NCBI GenBank assembly: GCA_002401955.1
Contig: NVUQ01000002.1
Location: 84,673-148,672 of the forward strand
Reading direction: 5' to 3'
Source: Flavobacteriales bacterium
Lineage (GTDB): Bacteria; Bacteroidota; Bacteroidia; Flavobacteriales_E; Vicingaceae
DNA length: 64,000 bases
Part shown: one piece after another, positions 63,801 to 64,000 of the stretch
Layout of the letters: each line of letters starts with the position of its first letter
Numbering within the stretch: the first letter of the stretch is position 1
Translations under genes and position numbers: made by a program
Notes under the pieces: generated by a model
Told to the model about the DNA's origin: nothing
Databases searched by the model: none
Seen by the model: only the letters and a program-made list of their open reading frames with translations

Positions 63801-64000
63801 CTCATTATCCCCCCCTAATTGTGGTGCTTGTGATGGCTCTATTGGTGTAGCTCCTACTGGAGGTTATGGTCCTTACACCTACTTATGGACAATACCTGGT
63901 TCTCCTCCAGCGTTACCTCAACCAATAACAGCATTAATTATTAATCTTTGTGCTGGACCTTATACATTAATCATTACAGATACTGTAGGTTGTAGTGCAA
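54832..64000 (+). CDS. Giant SprB-repeat surface protein (partial, open at the window end)
   Basis: More than 3056 codons without a stop. Signal peptide (LLITVLVSLFAIGNAFSA) from ATG 54832; ATG 54826 in the same frame is equally possible. An N-terminal domain of ~230 residues starts FYWVGNSGNWNDASHWAST and carries PTQNDDVFFDGN, as in T9SS-exported Flavobacteria giants. From residue ~255 come about 35 SprB repeats of ~80 residues, each with a conserved core (TCNGDCDGTAT, TPTGGTPPYTY, GLCAGTYTVTVTDSNGC). SprB of Flavobacterium johnsoniae is the mobile adhesin of gliding. The C-terminus, where a sorting signal would lie, is outside the window. Confidence 0.93.
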   Translation, partial: MTFRKSLLITVLVSLFAIGNAFSADFYWVGNSGNWNDASHWASTSGGAGGIGIPTQNDDVFFDGNASNSIIEIQSNISFHNLIITSNHPGFIIKSNPNVKINIYGSINVPKVFNNLIQGDIHFKSISNQTNLNFGWGNWNSNMFFESNSDFTFDSPLTNPNKTITLIRGKIILNGNDLRCNSFISNSSKKRSINATNSRIIIHDQWITNPHKFTHDLISANIHNTNNNFNAIDKGGENFTIQQSKGSGAKTITVVSIITDTASCGDLCDGIIIVNWTTTCPSASVNWSPGSPTGDDNGVNPITTGTDTIFDICPGIEYTAVITNSCDGDAKFPKATVLGHSLITLPIQPNISEPSCNGVCDGSISAFIDAAGFTLPFLTYQWTPGGLADTTTTLNNLCGGTSYSLNVLDGFGCDTTFSFLIPQPDSLYVNVTPSDPLCFGECSGTATSVPIGGTPNYNYVWTSPPALLTDTFATINNLCAGIAYTLTVTDAMGCINDTTIILTDPPQIILDSSSAMVSCGGANDGQATVTVLGGGTPSFEHHWSNGTIDLGLTSTITGLSPGLYCDTIFDGNLCDTIYCFNITEPPILATSTTTSDVTCNSTCNGTAITNTTGGTPGTGGYTYVWDSIPSGGPFNGQGTDSIFGLCPGTYFVTVTDNNSCSVSDTVIISEPPLLEANPSSTDITCPGFNDGTATVNPTGGSGTLASFTYAWTSSSGCFTGGASTQSISSLCPGTYYITVTDSLGCTAIDSVTISEPQPLNLTMTVSPELCAGDCNGTAGATVTGGTPGTTGYSYTWTPASVTVAQGQGTDSIFNLCPDIYTIIVTDSVGCSNNASVTVNPAIPIVDNLITTHITCNGDCNGTATISPTGGQAPYTVSWDGASAGPQILAGGSETITGLCPLPNPHTALITDALGCTLSVIFAINEPQALTLTSATSDPSCFGLCDGSAIPTPGGGTLPYAPITLTPLLPSGPPMVAPFTGLCGGTYYFTLTDDSLCTITDTFELFSPLEIFPNATFTNITCAGLNNGTASATPTGGVPPYTSIVWNTLPLGPIIPGNPIVGLGPNQYEVTVTDTNGCTGTETIEIIDPQPLTVSANATAASCGTICDGVALASASGGTGNPANYVYNWTGSNGPFTGNPYTGLCAGIDTVIVTDSMGCTASDTTQISDLIKIFINPTIITISCNGVCDGEATAFPSGGTLPYTYNWLSGGLPNNLPTVDSLCPGWAYLTVTDSNGCAVTDSVFMPVDPSVIQTGGYIVSPISCAGACDGVVTHSPSGGTPGNPGPGYQSVWTLPGGIDTNNVCVPGAIITVTDSAGCVASDTLIMTDPNPITPNDIVVDVLCFGDTTGSICVTPTGGTGGTYIYNWSFPVTSTGPCATGLAAGIYTVTILDSNGCSIVVTDTINEPVALSGIPIGVSETCSGLCDGMMTVIVNGGVGPFNYTWCINPPTTAPFDTIFNICEPPVSNLTNCVTITDSNGCQVLVNISINPTVPLNANVTGTPIGCNSSCDGTVLSSPTGGSPGYSYLWSTSVIPAPTNLTDPNLSNLCIGNYLVTVTDTNGCIDTASYTVTGPPPLNVTLDSTNVTCNGDIDGTATATPIGGTLPYSYSWVGPPCNPNPGNTATITNLCPGPYTVTVTDSNNCSFIGSVIITEPDLIDDNEVVTLANCNVSDGSICMFPSGGSNIYTHSWSTGATTPCITNLAAGNYTDTITDSKGCVGIFTISVTNPTGPSGVTATVNDELCYGSCDGSLNVIVIGGTAPYTYAWTGPSCPAQCPSDTTLTGLCPGTYNLIVTETSTGCILATSLVVGEADSITANSTFTDTKCVGACDGTASVTPTGGKSPYTFVWGSDGSTGSTISGLCAGIDSVTITDFNGCTKVVVFNISDPNPLTVISSITNPTCSGDCDGTATVTPSGGTPSHSYQWNDPLSQTGQTATGLCDGTYIVTVTDFNFCSINDTVTITNPPLIVANESTTQSTCGNSDGTASVCASSGGTGSHTYLWTTIPGPVNTCSVAGLAAGAYPVEITDGNGCMQSFLITISDINGPTVNVAKTNATCDGVCDGTATASATGITNFSYLWTTPTSPPQPTTPGIAGLCAGNYAVEVTDGNGCITTEPVTIQDNNAITATVSTVEPTCNGDCDGSALIIPTGGIPPYNYSWIGGNAAGQTINAVGGLCAGNYTVTITDFAGCSLIQNVTIDEPPILSVSVAGLSANCEGSCDGQATATPSGGTPQFTYLWSTGATTPTITALCAGNYTVITTDSKGCKANGSITIGDGVAITAVTNQTGANCGLCDGSITVSGGGGSGSPYNYLWSPGGQTSTTLNNLCPGAYQVDISDNLGCTKEFNILINNANGPTLTTLADSVTCFGDCDGLAYTNVIAGTSPFIFQWDDPNLQITDSATALCVGLYNVVVQDSFGCVTVDSVSVLGPEEILANFTFTPPTCPGACDGTATVTPTGGTPPYTVAWNGGGQIPIGASHTITGLCSNRIYIEITGSNGCSIIDSITLKDPTPISITISATTVTCNGDCDGTVIANASGGDPGYSYSWSPGPLPNNSLIGGLCPGWYTVTVTDNLNCTDTAGAQVVNPTVLGTISSPNPPTCNGVCDGSITTTPNGGASPYSYIWSNGDTTQTTSSTLCSGTYDVIVIDANNCTTYDTIVLIAPSTINDNTIISEPTCNVCDGSATSTPTGGSGTYNFVWTNLTAPTYFSDDLNVASSTAIALCAGTYNLEITDLGTGCIENFTIIVDNATGPALALSATDETCPGICDGTATAIPSGGTAPYLYSWTAPATPPTNTMQTATGLCVGQYTVTVTDSNNCISSDTISINIDGLNLSITSIVPETCFGDCDGSATVSVTGGAPAYTYAWVPTGPPLTTTPQALNLCVGNYVVTVTDTANCSDSISANISGPDILTVTASVNTPVSCNGLCDGAAIANVLGGTPNYQFSWNTIPVQTTQIATGLCAGTYIVTITDYYECTTTDTIILTEAPAIVDISSLSPPNCGACDGSIGVAPTGGYGPYTYLWTIPGSPPALPQPITALIINLCAGPYTLIITDTVGCSA
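55600..64000 (+). repeat. About 35 SprB repeats (~240 bp period)
   Basis: Counting the Cys-Asp-Gly cores gives one repeat about every 240 bases (near 55615, 55897, 56137, 56380 and so on to 63820). Each unit pairs an N-terminal C-x2/3-CDG core with a C-terminal DSxGC, so two to three Cys per repeat may form disulfides. DNA identity between units is modest, so the array looks old rather than freshly expanded. Confidence 0.88.

Overview
The window is low-GC DNA from a member of the Bacteroidota, most likely a free-living Flavobacteriales bacterium. Five encoded proteins carry a type IX secretion (T9SS) C-terminal sorting domain, and the right end is filled by a giant SprB-type repeat protein like the gliding adhesins of this phylum. 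Promoters match the Bacteroidota -7 box TAnnTTTG, Shine-Dalgarno sites are absent, and the mre/mrd/rod, recA and purH genes are of Bacteroidota type. I cannot name the genus.

Layout. 1-5.5 kb: end of a lysine-rich gene, a terminator, then a four-gene minus-strand envelope operon (M48 peptidase, beta-barrel, lipoprotein, T9SS propeller protein). 5.6-9.3 kb: TerC, two GNAT acetyltransferases and TypA/BipA. 9.3-11.2 kb: an XRE regulator with TTACA-N2-TGTAA operators and a small STAS-like (DUF7793-type) protein, followed by a second, partly decayed copy of the same module. 11.2-13.1 kb: pyrD and an HMG-CoA lyase-like gene. 13.17-19.8 kb: a cobalamin riboswitch operon with a tandem DUF4465 T9SS protein, a second T9SS surface protein, a BtuB-like TonB receptor, a BtuG-like propeller lipoprotein and a Dph6-type ATP pyrophosphatase. 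20-29 kb: two large T9SS proteases (M43 and S8) sharing long, very similar Ig-like repeat arrays. 29.1-31.5 kb: a worn region with gene fragments, an inverted-repeat element, a methyltransferase and a lipoprotein.

31.6-43 kb: a predicted PD-(D/E)XK nuclease, tRNA-Met, START-like protein, DUF4294 protein, ABC-F (Uup) ATPase, a propeller/SpoIIE phosphatase sensor and its decayed paralogue, TPR lipoprotein, recA, bcp and a Kazal-type lipoprotein. 43-52 kb: the cell-shape cluster mreB-mreC-mreD-mrdA-rodA, then lgt behind a 14-copy TTAGTGT array; purH lies upstream of mreB. 52-54.7 kb: DUF4286 protein, a lipoprotein whose N-terminus is built from a dispersed repeat, a biotinyl carrier and an alpha/beta hydrolase. 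54.8 kb to the end: the SprB-like giant, still open at the window edge.

The most coherent system is the B12 operon, where one riboswitch appears to control surface capture (T9SS-exported and lipoprotein binders), outer-membrane transport and a possible amide-forming or salvage enzyme. The most novel local structures are the duplicated XRE/STAS-like module with operators at matched spacing, the heptamer array in front of lgt, and the repeat-derived protein N-terminus at 53.3 kb.
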